Part shown: one piece after another, positions 1 through 6,568 of the stretch
Position numbering within the stretch: the stretch's first letter is position 1
How the letters are laid out: every line of letters starts with the position of its first letter
NCBI GenBank assembly: GCA_030550225.1
Contig: JAUQPV010000035.1
Span: 1-14,602 of the forward strand
DNA: 14,602 nucleotides
Direction of reading: 5' to 3'
Source of the DNA: Acidobacteriota bacterium
GTDB lineage: Bacteria > Acidobacteriota > HRBIN11
Notes under the pieces: generated by a model
Database searches by the model: none
Seen by the model: the letters and a program-made list of their open reading frames with translations, nothing else
Told to the model about the DNA's origin: nothing
Program-made: the position numbers and the translations under genes

Positions 1-138
1 TTCGACCAAGGGTTGGAACAGACGGTCCAACCGTTCCGTGAACAGGTACAGGACCCACACCGTGACGAGCAGGGGCGTCAGGACGACCAGGCCCGTCAGG
101 AAGGTCCGCCGGAACCGAATCCATAGACGATAGGTCAT
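1..138 (-). CDS. DUF502-like membrane protein, N-terminal 46 residues (runs off window)
   Basis: Only the first 46 codons are present; the frame is open to the window edge. The product begins MTYRLWIRFRRTFLTGLV, a short basic N-terminus followed by a hydrophobic segment at about residues 13-34 (FLTGLVVLTPLLVTVWVLYLF), then a charged stretch. A basic start, then FLTGLxVLxPLxxTxWVL, is what I recognise from DUF502 family inner-membrane proteins, whose function is unknown. The start codon overlaps the stop codon of the upstream thioesterase gene (ATGA), so the two are probably co-transcribed and translationally coupled. The family call rests on one membrane segment and could change with the rest of the gene. 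Confidence 0.6.
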   Translation of the reverse strand, partial: MTYRLWIRFRRTFLTGLVVLTPLLVTVWVLYLFTERLDRLFQPLVE

Positions 139-608
139 ACTTCGAACTCCTTCCGTTGCAGTCGGGCGGCCCGCCGGGCCCGGGCGGCCTCGTAGCGCTG
201 GCGCTCGGCCTCTGTCTGGGGCCAGACCGGCGGGACCGGCATGGGGCGACCGGCCTCGTCGAGGGCCACGTAAGTCAGGAGGGCCGTACAGCAGTGCCGG
301 CGCTCTCCCGTCGTCGGGGCTTCGGCGTAGACCTCGACCTGAATCTCCATAGAAGTGCGGCCCGTGAAGTTGACCCACGCCTGGAGGACGATGAACTCCC
401 CGACCCGGATGGGGGCCCGAAAGTCGACGCTGTCGATCCGGGCCGTCACGACCGGCCGTCGGGCATGCCGCATGGCGGCGATCGAACCGGCGATGTCGAT
501 GAGCTGGAGGACCCGGCCGCCAAAGACGGTCCCCAGGGGGTTGGCGTCGTTGGGAAAGGCGATCTCGACCATTTCCGTGAACGATTCGGCGACAGGCTTG
601 CCTTCCAT
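135..608 (-). CDS. Acyl-CoA thioesterase, hotdog fold (YciA/BACH type)
   Basis: The 157-residue product fits a single hotdog-domain cytoplasmic acyl-CoA thioesterase, which hydrolyses acyl-CoA to free acid and CoA. The family signature is at residues 20-42: N23 followed by GTVFGG and LQLIDIAG, with D38 at the position of the catalytic Asp on the central helix. Later conserved elements are VTARIDSVDF (residues 54-63), the beta strands around FIVLQAWVNFTGRTSM (72-87) and a short Arg-rich C-terminal tail. A strong Shine-Dalgarno GGAGG (complement of 613-617) lies 4 nt before the ATG, which fixes the start. The stop overlaps the next gene (DUF502-like), so a two-gene operon is likely. Substrate chain length cannot be read from the sequence. 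Confidence 0.9.
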   Translation of the reverse strand: MEGKPVAESFTEMVEIAFPNDANPLGTVFGGRVLQLIDIAGSIAAMRHARRPVVTARIDSVDFRAPIRVGEFIVLQAWVNFTGRTSMEIQVEVYAEAPTTGERRHCCTALLTYVALDEAGRPMPVPPVWPQTEAERQRYEAARARRAARLQRKEFEV

Positions 609-627
609 CGGGCCTCCGAAGTTACCG

Positions 628-666
628 GATACGGATTCGGGATACGGGATGCGAGATACGGGATAA
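628..666. repeat. Degenerate heptamer array, left arm
   Basis: Five to six head-to-tail 7-bp words (GATACGG, ATTCGGG, ATACGGG, ATGCGAG, ATACGGG) run from 628. Positions 638-658 are an exact 21-bp reverse complement of 836-856, so this array and the one at 836-870 can form the outer stem of a large hairpin spanning the whole thioesterase-kinase spacer. Confidence 0.85.
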
Positions 667-690
667 TGAAGACGGGTTCACGACGGATGG

Positions 691-736
691 CCCATGAGCT
701 ATAAGCCAATAGGACATGAGCTATGACCCATGAGCC
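691..736. repeat. Degenerate heptamer array (CCATGAG word)
   Basis: 7-bp words of the type CCCATGA, GCTATAA, GCCAATA, then after one extra base GACATGA, GCTATGA, CCCATGA. The word is unrelated to that of the flanking arrays but has the same period. No inverted partner is visible nearby. Confidence 0.75.
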
Positions 737-773
737 ACCGACCCACCGGCCCGAGATACCGCGTTAGGCCAGA

Positions 774-805
774 GGTGTTGGGTTCTTGAAAGAGGACCCA
801 ACACC
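774..805 (-). terminator. Strong hairpin downstream of the kinase gene
   Basis: GGTGTTGGGTTC at 774-785 pairs with GGACCCAACACC at 794-805 (one G-T mismatch, 8-nt loop). It lies about 75 bp after the kinase stop codon (879) on that gene's strand. There is no T-run after the stem, so it is not a canonical intrinsic terminator. The stem can be extended outward by GTTAGG (763-768) with CCTAAC (825-830) and by CGAGATA (752-758) with TATCTCG (836-842), giving a cruciform-like structure. Confidence 0.45.
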
Positions 806-833
806 CAGCAGCCAACACCCAGCACCTAACACC
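797..833. repeat. Heptamer array (CCCAACA / CCCAGCA words)
   Basis: Perfectly phased 7-bp words from 797: CCCAACA, CCCAGCA, GCCAACA, CCCAGCA, CCTAACA. Its first copies form the right arm of the hairpin at 774-805. Confidence 0.85.
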
Positions 834-835
834 GA

Positions 836-870
836 TATCTCGCATCCCGTATCCCGCATCTCGCATCCTA
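836..870. repeat. Degenerate heptamer array, right arm
   Basis: Five phased 7-bp words (TATCTCG, CATCCCG, TATCCCG, CATCTCG, CATCCTA) ending 8 bp from the kinase stop codon. The first 21 bp are the exact reverse complement of 638-658. Confidence 0.85.
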
Positions 871-878
871 TACCCATT

Positions 879-3824
879 TCAGAGGCTGTCCTTGATGCGG
901 TATAGGAATTCGAGGACGGCCGCGCAATTCGGGGGCCGGTCCTCCATCCGCTTGGCCAGGAGCTTCAGGACCCAGTCGTTGAGGAACCCCGGCAGGTTCG
1001 GGACCCAATGCTGGAGGGGCGGCGGCATTTCGGTCAACTGCTTGGTCAGGATCGCCTGAACCGTCTCACCCGTAAAGGCCTCCCGGCCGGTCAGCATGAA
1101 GTAGAAGATGGCCCCCAGGGCGTACAAGTCCGTCCGGACGTCCAGACGCTGACCCTGAATCTGTTCGGGGGCCATGTATTTGGGGGACCCGACGATGCTC
1201 TGGGTCTGCGTATGGTCCGAACTGTCCAAGACGCCGGCGATACCGAAGTCCAGGATCTTCACCCGGCCGTCCTGGGTGACCATGATGTTCTGGGGCTTCA
1301 AGTCCCGATGAATGACGCCGACGTCATGGGCGGCCTTCAGGCCCTCGACGACCTGGACGGCCAGCTTCCACCACAGGCGGGGCGGGATGGGGCCCGTCCG
1401 GCGGACGATGGCGTCCAGAGAGGCACCGGCGACGTACTCCATCGTGACATACCGGGCCCCCCGGTAGGTCCCCAGCTCGAACAGCCGCACGACATTCGGA
1501 TGGAGGATCGACCGGGCGAGCTTGACCTCCCGGAGGAGCCGGTGGGACGTCGCCGCCGTCGCCATCAGGTCCGAGTGCCAAACCTTCAGGGCGACCTTCT
1601 CGCCCAAGACGCGATCGTGGGCGAGGTACACGCGGGCCATCCCGCCCCGGCCGAGTTCTTTCAAGATCTCGTAACGGTCGTCGATGACGGCCCCTTCGTA
1701 GATGTCGATGGTCGCCAGGGCCTCGACGACGCCGTCCATCGAGGCGACCCGCTGGGTCAGGTCCGGCTGAAGGCAGGCCGTCAGGATATGGACCAGGGGG
1801 GTCGGCACCCCGGCGTCGGTCAAGTCCAGAGGCCACGTCGGGAGTCGGCGCAGGAGGAGCTCATACAGGAGGACCCCGAAGGCGTACACGTCGCTGGCCG
1901 GGCTCAGGGCCTGGCGGGTGCGGTATTCCGGCGATGCGTAGGGCGTCTCGGCCGGCAGGGCCGAGAGGTAGACGTCCCAGGGGACCAGCTTGACGGACCG
2001 GTCCGAGGCCACCAGGACATGCTCCGGCAGGAGGGCCCCGAAGACGACCTGAGAGCGATGACAGAAGGCCAGGGCCTGGGCGACTTGCAGGGCGACCTCC
2101 TGGACCTCCGCGACCGACCGGTGGGCCTGAAGCCAGTCTCGCAGGCTCACACCTTCGGCATAGTCGATACAGATCAGCAGGGCGTCCCCGTCGGCGGCGA
2201 CGTCATACGGGAGGGCCAGAAACCGGTGCCGCAGGTTCCGGAGACCCTGGAGTCGGGCGGCGACGTCCGAGGGCGCCAGGCCTGGGGCCTGAATCCGCTG
2301 GATCAGGGCTGGCGAATTCCGTTGCTTGTCCACGACCTTCAAGAGGGTCATGTGCGGTGCCGAGACGAGGACGCCTAAGACGTCCCAGCGGGGGTCCAGC
2401 GCATGGGTCTGAACGTCCGGCACCGTCGGGGCCGGGGCCGTCGTCAGACGCCGAATTCGCTCCTGCGTGTCGGCGTAATGCATGTCCTGGGCGACGACCG
2501 ACTCGTAAACGGCCAGGGCTTCCTGAAAGCGGCCCAGGGCTTCCAGGGCCCGACCCTGGAGGTAGTACAGCTCGACCATGTCGGTGTCGAGGTCCTTGGC
2601 GGCGATCAGCTCCTCGACCCGCCGAAGGGCGAGGCTGGCCATCCCCTTTTCGATCCAGAGGCGGCACAGCAGGACCACGCCCTGGACGTAAGCAGGGTCC
2701 TGGCGGTCGACCTTCTGGAGTAGGGCGATGGCCTCGTCGGTCCGCCCGAGTTGATAGAGGAGCCGGCCGGCGTCGGCGTACCGCTGGCCCTGGACATATA
2801 GGTCGACGGCCGCCTCCAGACGGCCGGCCTTCTCATAGTAAGCGGCCGCCTGAAGGGGACTTCCCATCTTGGCGTACACGGCCGCCGCCCGGTCCCAAGC
2901 CTGGGCCCGGACGTAGAGCTCGACGGCCTGTTCCCACTCGCCGGCCTGCTCGTAAAGAAAGCCCGCGTCGACGTACCGACCCATCTGGTCGAAGGCCTGG
3001 GCGGCCAGGAGGGGCTGGCCGGCCGCCATGTAATACTTGGCCGCCTCGGCGAATTCGCCCAGGTGAAAGTAGACGTCCCCGCACAGCCGGAGAGCGACCC
3101 GGGCCTCGGGATAGCGCTCGATGATGGACCGGCCGGTCACGTAGTCCTCCAGCCGGACTGACATCTCGAGGGCCTTGACGGCATCCCCGCAAGCGAGGTA
3201 CGCCTCCCGGGCCTTCTTGAATTCTCCAACGGCTTCGTACAGCTCGGCCGCCCGGTGGAGTTGCTGGGTCCGGGTATAGGCCTGGGCGGCGATCCGACAA
3301 ATGGCCTGATACTCCCGCCGCCATTCGGGCAGGTACTCCCGCTCCCTGCGCTCGGCCTCCAAGACCTCCAGGGCCCGTTCGGCCATGAGGGCCGCCTTCT
3401 CGAACATCTCGGCCCGGTAGTAATACTGAGCCGCTTCCCCCCACTGGCGGATCTTCTCGGCGTACTCACCGGCCCGGTCCCACTGATTCAACCGCAGGGC
3501 CAGCTCCTTAGCACGGCCGTAGTCCTGGGCCTTCTCGAAGGCCTGCCGGGCCTCATTGGGTAGTTCCGCCTTTAGATACGCTTCCCCGGCTTCCCGGTAC
3601 CGCCGGGCCTGGACCCAGAAGTCGCCAGCCCGCTCCCACTGGCCGATCTCCTCGCATAACATGGCCGCTTCGACAAACAGACTGCCTTGGAGATAGGCCT
3701 GGAGGGCCTCGTCATAGGCCCCGATCATGCGGAAACGGTCCCCGGCCGTACGGAAGTCCCCGGCCTTGAGAGCCCGCCGGGCTTCACTCCGCGGGTCCGA
3801 CTTTCCGAAAAGTCCCCACGCCAT
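879..3824 (-). CDS. TPR-like solenoid / pseudokinase / Ser-Thr kinase fusion protein
   Basis: A 981-residue Ser/Thr protein kinase with no visible membrane segment, so probably cytoplasmic. Residues about 20-375 are a solenoid of helical repeats with a strict 13-residue period. Residues 376-460 hold more conventional TPR-like helices. Residues 478-710 resemble a kinase that has lost catalytic residues: VAIK Lys replaced by Gln509, no HRD, PWD for DFG, SPE kept at 631-633. Residues 715-978 are an apparently active Hanks kinase: glycine loop GRGGMA (725-730), Lys747, HRDLKPQN (839-846), DFG (859-861), APE (885-887). I start at the ATG at 3824 (MAWGLFGK). The frame stays open upstream to 4043, but that part translates intergenic repeats; an ATG at 3836 is also possible. 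Function is inferred to be signalling, with the solenoid as scaffold or sensor. Substrates are unknown. Confidence 0.9.
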   Translation of the reverse strand: MAWGLFGKSDPRSEARRALKAGDFRTAGDRFRMIGAYDEALQAYLQGSLFVEAAMLCEEIGQWERAGDFWVQARRYREAGEAYLKAELPNEARQAFEKAQDYGRAKELALRLNQWDRAGEYAEKIRQWGEAAQYYYRAEMFEKAALMAERALEVLEAERREREYLPEWRREYQAICRIAAQAYTRTQQLHRAAELYEAVGEFKKAREAYLACGDAVKALEMSVRLEDYVTGRSIIERYPEARVALRLCGDVYFHLGEFAEAAKYYMAAGQPLLAAQAFDQMGRYVDAGFLYEQAGEWEQAVELYVRAQAWDRAAAVYAKMGSPLQAAAYYEKAGRLEAAVDLYVQGQRYADAGRLLYQLGRTDEAIALLQKVDRQDPAYVQGVVLLCRLWIEKGMASLALRRVEELIAAKDLDTDMVELYYLQGRALEALGRFQEALAVYESVVAQDMHYADTQERIRRLTTAPAPTVPDVQTHALDPRWDVLGVLVSAPHMTLLKVVDKQRNSPALIQRIQAPGLAPSDVAARLQGLRNLRHRFLALPYDVAADGDALLICIDYAEGVSLRDWLQAHRSVAEVQEVALQVAQALAFCHRSQVVFGALLPEHVLVASDRSVKLVPWDVYLSALPAETPYASPEYRTRQALSPASDVYAFGVLLYELLLRRLPTWPLDLTDAGVPTPLVHILTACLQPDLTQRVASMDGVVEALATIDIYEGAVIDDRYEILKELGRGGMARVYLAHDRVLGEKVALKVWHSDLMATAATSHRLLREVKLARSILHPNVVRLFELGTYRGARYVTMEYVAGASLDAIVRRTGPIPPRLWWKLAVQVVEGLKAAHDVGVIHRDLKPQNIMVTQDGRVKILDFGIAGVLDSSDHTQTQSIVGSPKYMAPEQIQGQRLDVRTDLYALGAIFYFMLTGREAFTGETVQAILTKQLTEMPPPLQHWVPNLPGFLNDWVLKLLAKRMEDRPPNCAAVLEFLYRIKDSL

Positions 3825-3854
3825 GACCCTACCCATGCCACGTCGGATGCAGAA

Positions 3855-3896
3855 ATATTGCGAATTGGGAATTGCGCATTGCGGATTGCGAATCGA
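3855..3896. repeat. Degenerate heptamer array upstream of the kinase, left arm
   Basis: Six phased 7-bp words (ATATTGC, GAATTGG, GAATTGC, GCATTGC, GGATTGC, GAATCGA). Positions 3880-3893 are an exact 14-bp reverse complement of 3964-3977. The array lies about 30 bp upstream of the kinase start codon and explains why the kinase frame appears extended at its N-terminus. Confidence 0.8.
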
Positions 3897-3957
3897 AAGC
3901 CAAGCGATCGGGGCATCCCTTCGGCGATCCGGCCTATATCGCGGATCCCGCCCTCCA

Positions 3958-3993
3958 TTCGAAATTCGCAATCCGCAGTCCGAAACTTCCGAA
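3958..3993. repeat. Degenerate heptamer array upstream of the kinase, right arm
   Basis: 7-bp words TTCGAAA, TTCGCAA, TCCGCAG, TCCGAAA and, after one extra base, TTCCGAA, in inverted orientation to 3855-3896. The spacer between the arms contains a smaller dyad (GATCCG near 3925, CGGATC near 3941). A separate 9-bp perfect stem, ACCCGTCCC (4024-4032) with GGGACGGGT (4050-4058), follows. Confidence 0.75.
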
Positions 3994-4095
3994 TCCCCAC
4001 ACCCGACCTCCAAAATCATACCGACCCGTCCCGACCCTGCCAAGCCGCCGGGACGGGTGGACCGCCCTCAGGCCTCGGATGTGGGGAAACCCGCA

Positions 4096-4153
4096 GTAAA
4101 TGTGTAAACGCAATCATTACGAATAATAATATCATGAGAATTAGATATTAGCA
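4096..4153. promoter_or_regulatory. AT-rich island, possible promoter region
   Basis: By count about 26% GC over 58 bp, in sharp contrast to the surrounding DNA. It lies between the divergently transcribed kinase and HExxH genes and ends 7 bp before the 54-bp inverted repeat. Several TATTAT/TAATAT-like hexamers occur on both strands, but no pair has a convincing -35 at proper spacing. It could be a promoter region, a protein-binding site or the edge of an inserted segment. Confidence 0.3.
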
Positions 4154-4159
4154 GATCCC

Positions 4160-4213
4160 TCCGGCCCGTGAGAATGGCGTCGGAACGGCCTCTCCCAGCG
4201 CCCGGAAAGCACG
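4160..4213 (+). repeat. 54-bp inverted repeat, left copy
   Basis: The first 24 bp (4160-4183) are the exact reverse complement of 6315-6338. The following 30 bp match the complement of 6285-6314 at 22 positions. The pair encloses the HExxH and OmpA-type genes. Confidence 0.85.
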
Positions 4214-4220
4214 GTGGTTC

Positions 4221-4300
4221 AAAGGGACGGAGGGACGATGTAAGGATGATCCTGACCTGCCCGTCGGCCCAAGACCGTGGCTCGTCCCTTCGTTCCTTCC
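4221..4300. repeat. Imperfect inverted octamer words
   Basis: GGGACGGAGGGACGA (4224-4238) is complementary to TCGTCCCTTCGTTCC (4282-4296) with two mismatches. The right arm shows 8-bp periodicity (CGTCCCTT, CGTTCCTT). It is a smaller member of the word-array pattern seen in the other spacers. Confidence 0.55.
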
Positions 4301-4440
4301 AAAAGATCGTCCGCCCCGAAGGGTCGGAAAAGTCAAATCCCTGCGTTTTCACGAACCGAATGGTTCTGTTCGACTTCCCTGCCTTAGAATTTCCGACATG
4401 CGCCTACCGGCAGGGCGCATCCTTATGGGCGGAGGGGAGG

Positions 4441-4962
4441 ATGGACCGATGGACGGCTCGGCGGAACTTGCGGGTGGGTGGGATCGTCCTGGTGGGCATT
4501 TACGGCATCGTCTGTGCGAAGGACCCCGCTGATTTCGGGTTCCTCGACGGCGTCGACCTCATCTTCCATGAGGCAGGCCACGTGATCTTCGGGATATTCG
4601 GCGAATTCGTCGGGGTCCTGGGCGGGACGCTCATGCAGGTCCTCGTCCCCGTCAGCGTCACGGTCTACTTCTATCTGCACCGACAGGTCTATTCGGCCGC
4701 CGTCGCCCTCTTCTGGGTCGCCCAGAACTGCTTCAACGTCTCGGTATACGTCAAGGACGCCCGGGCCCAAGTCCTGCCGCTCTTGGGCGAAGGCCACGAC
4801 TGGAACTACCTCCTCGGGCGGCTTCACCTGCTAAGCTGGGACCAGGCCCTGGGGAACCTGGTCTATGCCCTGGGCCTCGTCCTCCTCGGCGTGGCGGTCG
4901 TCGGCGGCCTATACGCCGCCCTGGACCAGTCTCCGGGCGACAGACGCCGCGGACCCTTATAA
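4441..4962 (+). CDS. Integral membrane protein with HExxH motif, M50-like
   Basis: A 173-residue protein with four or five hydrophobic segments (about 11-26, 48-78, 84-103, 139-160). HEAGH (43-47) lies at the start of a membrane segment. Further on are N96/N99 with Y103 and then D106 in DARAQ (106-110), and HDW (119-121). HExxH in a membrane helix plus a downstream N...D motif resembles the zinc-site layout of M50 (site-2-protease type) peptidases, with D106 as a possible third ligand. I have seen similar uncharacterised bacterial proteins sharing HEAGH, DARAQ and HDW. Protease activity is inference. The start is the ATG at 4441 directly after GGAGGGGAGG; the frame is open back to 4168, but that part is repeat-derived and non-hydrophobic. 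A weak -10-like TAGAAT is at 4385-4390. Confidence 0.8.
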   Translation: MDRWTARRNLRVGGIVLVGIYGIVCAKDPADFGFLDGVDLIFHEAGHVIFGIFGEFVGVLGGTLMQVLVPVSVTVYFYLHRQVYSAAVALFWVAQNCFNVSVYVKDARAQVLPLLGEGHDWNYLLGRLHLLSWDQALGNLVYALGLVLLGVAVVGGLYAALDQSPGDRRRGPL

Positions 4963-4990
4963 AATTACGATTCTTTTTCTTTTTTCAGCG
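4963..4990. terminator. T-rich tract between convergent genes
   Basis: The 28-bp gap between the two convergent stop codons contains a pyrimidine run (TTCTTTTTCTTTTTTC, about 4971-4986). It could supply the U-tract of a terminator for the HExxH gene, but I see no strong stem just before it. Confidence 0.3.
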
Positions 4991-5962
4991 TCATTGTTTC
5001 ACGAGTTCGACTCTTCTATTTTTGGCCCTCCCCTCTTCCGTATCATTGGTCGCGACGGGTGCCAGGGGTCCGACACCAAAAGCCTTTAGCCGGTCCCTTG
5101 CTATCCCATATTTTTCAGTCAATTCCTTTACGACGGCTTCGGCTCTCCTCTTAGACAATTCCATGTTGTATTCGAGTTTTCCTATATTATCGGTATGGCC
5201 GACGACGTACACATTAATATTGGGGTTTTCATTCAAGAACTTTGCAATTTCTTTTAGAGTAGGCTCGGACTCGGGCTTTATGTCCGCCTTATCAAAGTCA
5301 AAGTAAATACCGTATATCGAGACATGCCCCGTCGTCTTCAGTCGCTCGAGCATATCCGCCGCGGTGAGCCCCATTTCCATTTCCCTCGGCTCTATGATGT
5401 AAAGCTGGGTTTTGGGCTCATCTCTCCTTCCGGCTACCGCAAGCGCAATATAAGTATCTTTTTTGGGTGATACTGCTGAGAGGTAAAACCACGGATGGAG
5501 CTCGGGGTCTTCCCACCCTCCCCATCCACGACGATTGATCGTGCGAAAGAAAGAAGCGACTCTCCTCAACCCCTCTTGGTTTTTCTCCTCTTTATACAGG
5601 AGGATATACCCGGCATCCGTGAAGGCCTTTTCATAGTTTCTAAACACCTCGAGGGTACTCCTGCCTTTGGGTCCGTCATAGACATAGTGATATACCTTTC
5701 CTTGGAGTTTCTTTACGATATTTTTTGAAAGAAGCCTTTCTAATTCCTTTTCTTTTTCTTCAGATTTCGAACCAGACCAATCGAATCTTGAGACGTCTCC
5801 GAGGGGTAGATAGAACTCGTCAAATGCAACCTCTTCAAAGTGAGAGACCTCCGAACCCGCATACCTCTTGATGGCCGGATGGTCCCTAACCCCTTCATAC
5901 TGCGCCAAAGATATGGATGTTATTGCTATATATAAAATGAAAATCACGAAGTGATTCCTCAT
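4991..5962 (-). CDS. OmpA-family protein with DUF4892-like N-terminal region
   Basis: A 323-residue exported protein. Residues 1-20 form a signal peptide with probable cleavage at SLA/QYEG. Residues about 25-200 resemble the DUF4892 region found before OmpA domains in some envelope proteins. Residues about 213-323 are an OmpA C-terminal peptidoglycan-binding domain: YFDFDKADIKPES (220-232), GHTDNIG (255-261) with D258, the LSKRRAE helix (269-275) and NRRVEL (315-320). It likely sits in the periplasm or outer membrane bound to peptidoglycan. A good Shine-Dalgarno (GAGGGGG, 6 nt before ATG) supports the start. Base composition is odd: around 40-47% GC by sampled counts against mid-60s around it, with Lys-rich, AT-ending codon use. 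That suggests recent horizontal acquisition. It is convergent with the HExxH gene, and both lie between the 54-bp inverted repeats. Confidence 0.85.
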   Translation of the reverse strand: MRNHFVIFILYIAITSISLAQYEGVRDHPAIKRYAGSEVSHFEEVAFDEFYLPLGDVSRFDWSGSKSEEKEKELERLLSKNIVKKLQGKVYHYVYDGPKGRSTLEVFRNYEKAFTDAGYILLYKEEKNQEGLRRVASFFRTINRRGWGGWEDPELHPWFYLSAVSPKKDTYIALAVAGRRDEPKTQLYIIEPREMEMGLTAADMLERLKTTGHVSIYGIYFDFDKADIKPESEPTLKEIAKFLNENPNINVYVVGHTDNIGKLEYNMELSKRRAEAVVKELTEKYGIARDRLKAFGVGPLAPVATNDTEEGRAKNRRVELVKQ

Positions 5963-6006
5963 CGTACACCCCCTCTTTCTAAAATGTTCGATTCGAAGGA
6001 CGAGGG

Positions 6007-6034
6007 CCTCCGGCCAGCCTCGACCTGGCGGAGG
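6007..6034. repeat. Hairpin upstream of the OmpA-type gene
   Basis: CCTCCGGCCAG (6007-6017) pairs with CTGGCGGAGG (6025-6034) with one bulged base and a 7-nt loop. It lies 45 bp upstream of the OmpA-type start codon, in GC-rich DNA just outside that gene's low-GC region. Function unknown. Confidence 0.4.
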
Positions 6035-6179
6035 CGGCGGGAAAGACGAGGGCAGGCTCGATAGACGCCGACCTTTCGGACCGTCGTCGCCTTCTCCCTT
6101 ACCATGGCCGTTCGGTTTTGAAAATCCGTATGGATTCAGCCTTTCCGACCCCTCGGGGCGGCCGATGGTTCAAGCATCA

Positions 6180-6275
6180 TGATGACGTGACGGGGTCCGG
6201 CCCGAAGCCAGCACCAGGGCCCAACGGCTCGGATTAACTTCATCACGTCGTCACGACGTCACGTCATCACGACGT
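6180..6275. repeat. Octamer array with inverted partner (ATCACGAC word)
   Basis: Four phased 8-bp words from 6241 (CATCACGT, CGTCACGA, CGTCACGT, CATCACGA). The 13 bp at 6180-6192 (TGATGACGTGACG) are the exact reverse complement of 6257-6269. Same architecture as the other spacer arrays, here with an 8-bp period and a short left arm. Confidence 0.75.
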
Positions 6276-6284
6276 TTGAAAAAT

Positions 6285-6338
6285 CGTGCCTTCCGGGCGA
6301 TGGAAAGGGTTGTCCCGACGCCATTCTCACGGGCCGGA
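6285..6338 (-). repeat. 54-bp inverted repeat, right copy
   Basis: Reverse-complement partner of 4160-4213: 24 of 24 identical in the outer part (6315-6338), 22 of 30 in the inner part. No clear target-site duplication is visible outside the two copies. Confidence 0.85.
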
Positions 6339-6538
6339 CGGCTCCGTTACCGATTGTAGGCTGACTATATATTCCGATTCAAGACCCGAAGTCTGGGAGG
6401 TCTCCCCGGGTGCCGACCTTCGGCGGGTGGGCGTTCCAACCCTCACGTCGGGTATGCAAGAGTGGGAAAGAAGCCGGCCTCATGGTCCATCGACGAGTCC
6501 ATCTCGCCCTCCCGATCCGGGGATTGGATTCAAGATAT
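6339..6538. other. Non-coding stretch, nothing supported
   Basis: No convincing gene or RNA. It includes a short AT-rich patch (about 6352-6384, with ATATAT at 6366-6371) and a weak dyad CCGAAG (6386-6391) with CTTCGG (6418-6423). Neither is strong enough to name. Confidence 0.3.
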
Positions 6539-6566
6539 TGTAGGTTAAAAGGGGTTCCCCCCTACA
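6539..6566. promoter_or_regulatory. Dyad next to the HerA-type promoter, possible operator
   Basis: TGTAGG (6539-6544) and CCTACA (6561-6566) flank an inner GGGG-TT-CCCC palindrome (6551-6560). It ends 2 bp upstream of the -35 box of the following promoter, where an activator or repressor could bind. This is inference from position and symmetry. Confidence 0.35.
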
Positions 6567-6568
6567 GC

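Noticed and set aside
1008..2378. A 456-codon open frame antisense to the kinase gene
   Set aside because: Low-complexity composition typical of a complementary-strand shadow of GC-rich coding sequence; the kinase frame explains the region.
3825..4043. N-terminal extension of the kinase protein up to 4043
   Set aside because: The 73 extra residues are translations of the intergenic heptamer repeats (IRNPQ-like peptides), and the conserved protein begins at the 3824 ATG.
4168..4440. N-terminal extension of the HExxH membrane protein
   Set aside because: It covers the 54-bp inverted repeat and the octamer words, and a purine-rich ribosome-binding stretch lies directly before the 4441 ATG.
6286..6543. 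Small 85-codon open frame
   Set aside because: It starts inside the right 54-bp repeat, has no ribosome-binding site and shows no recognisable motif.
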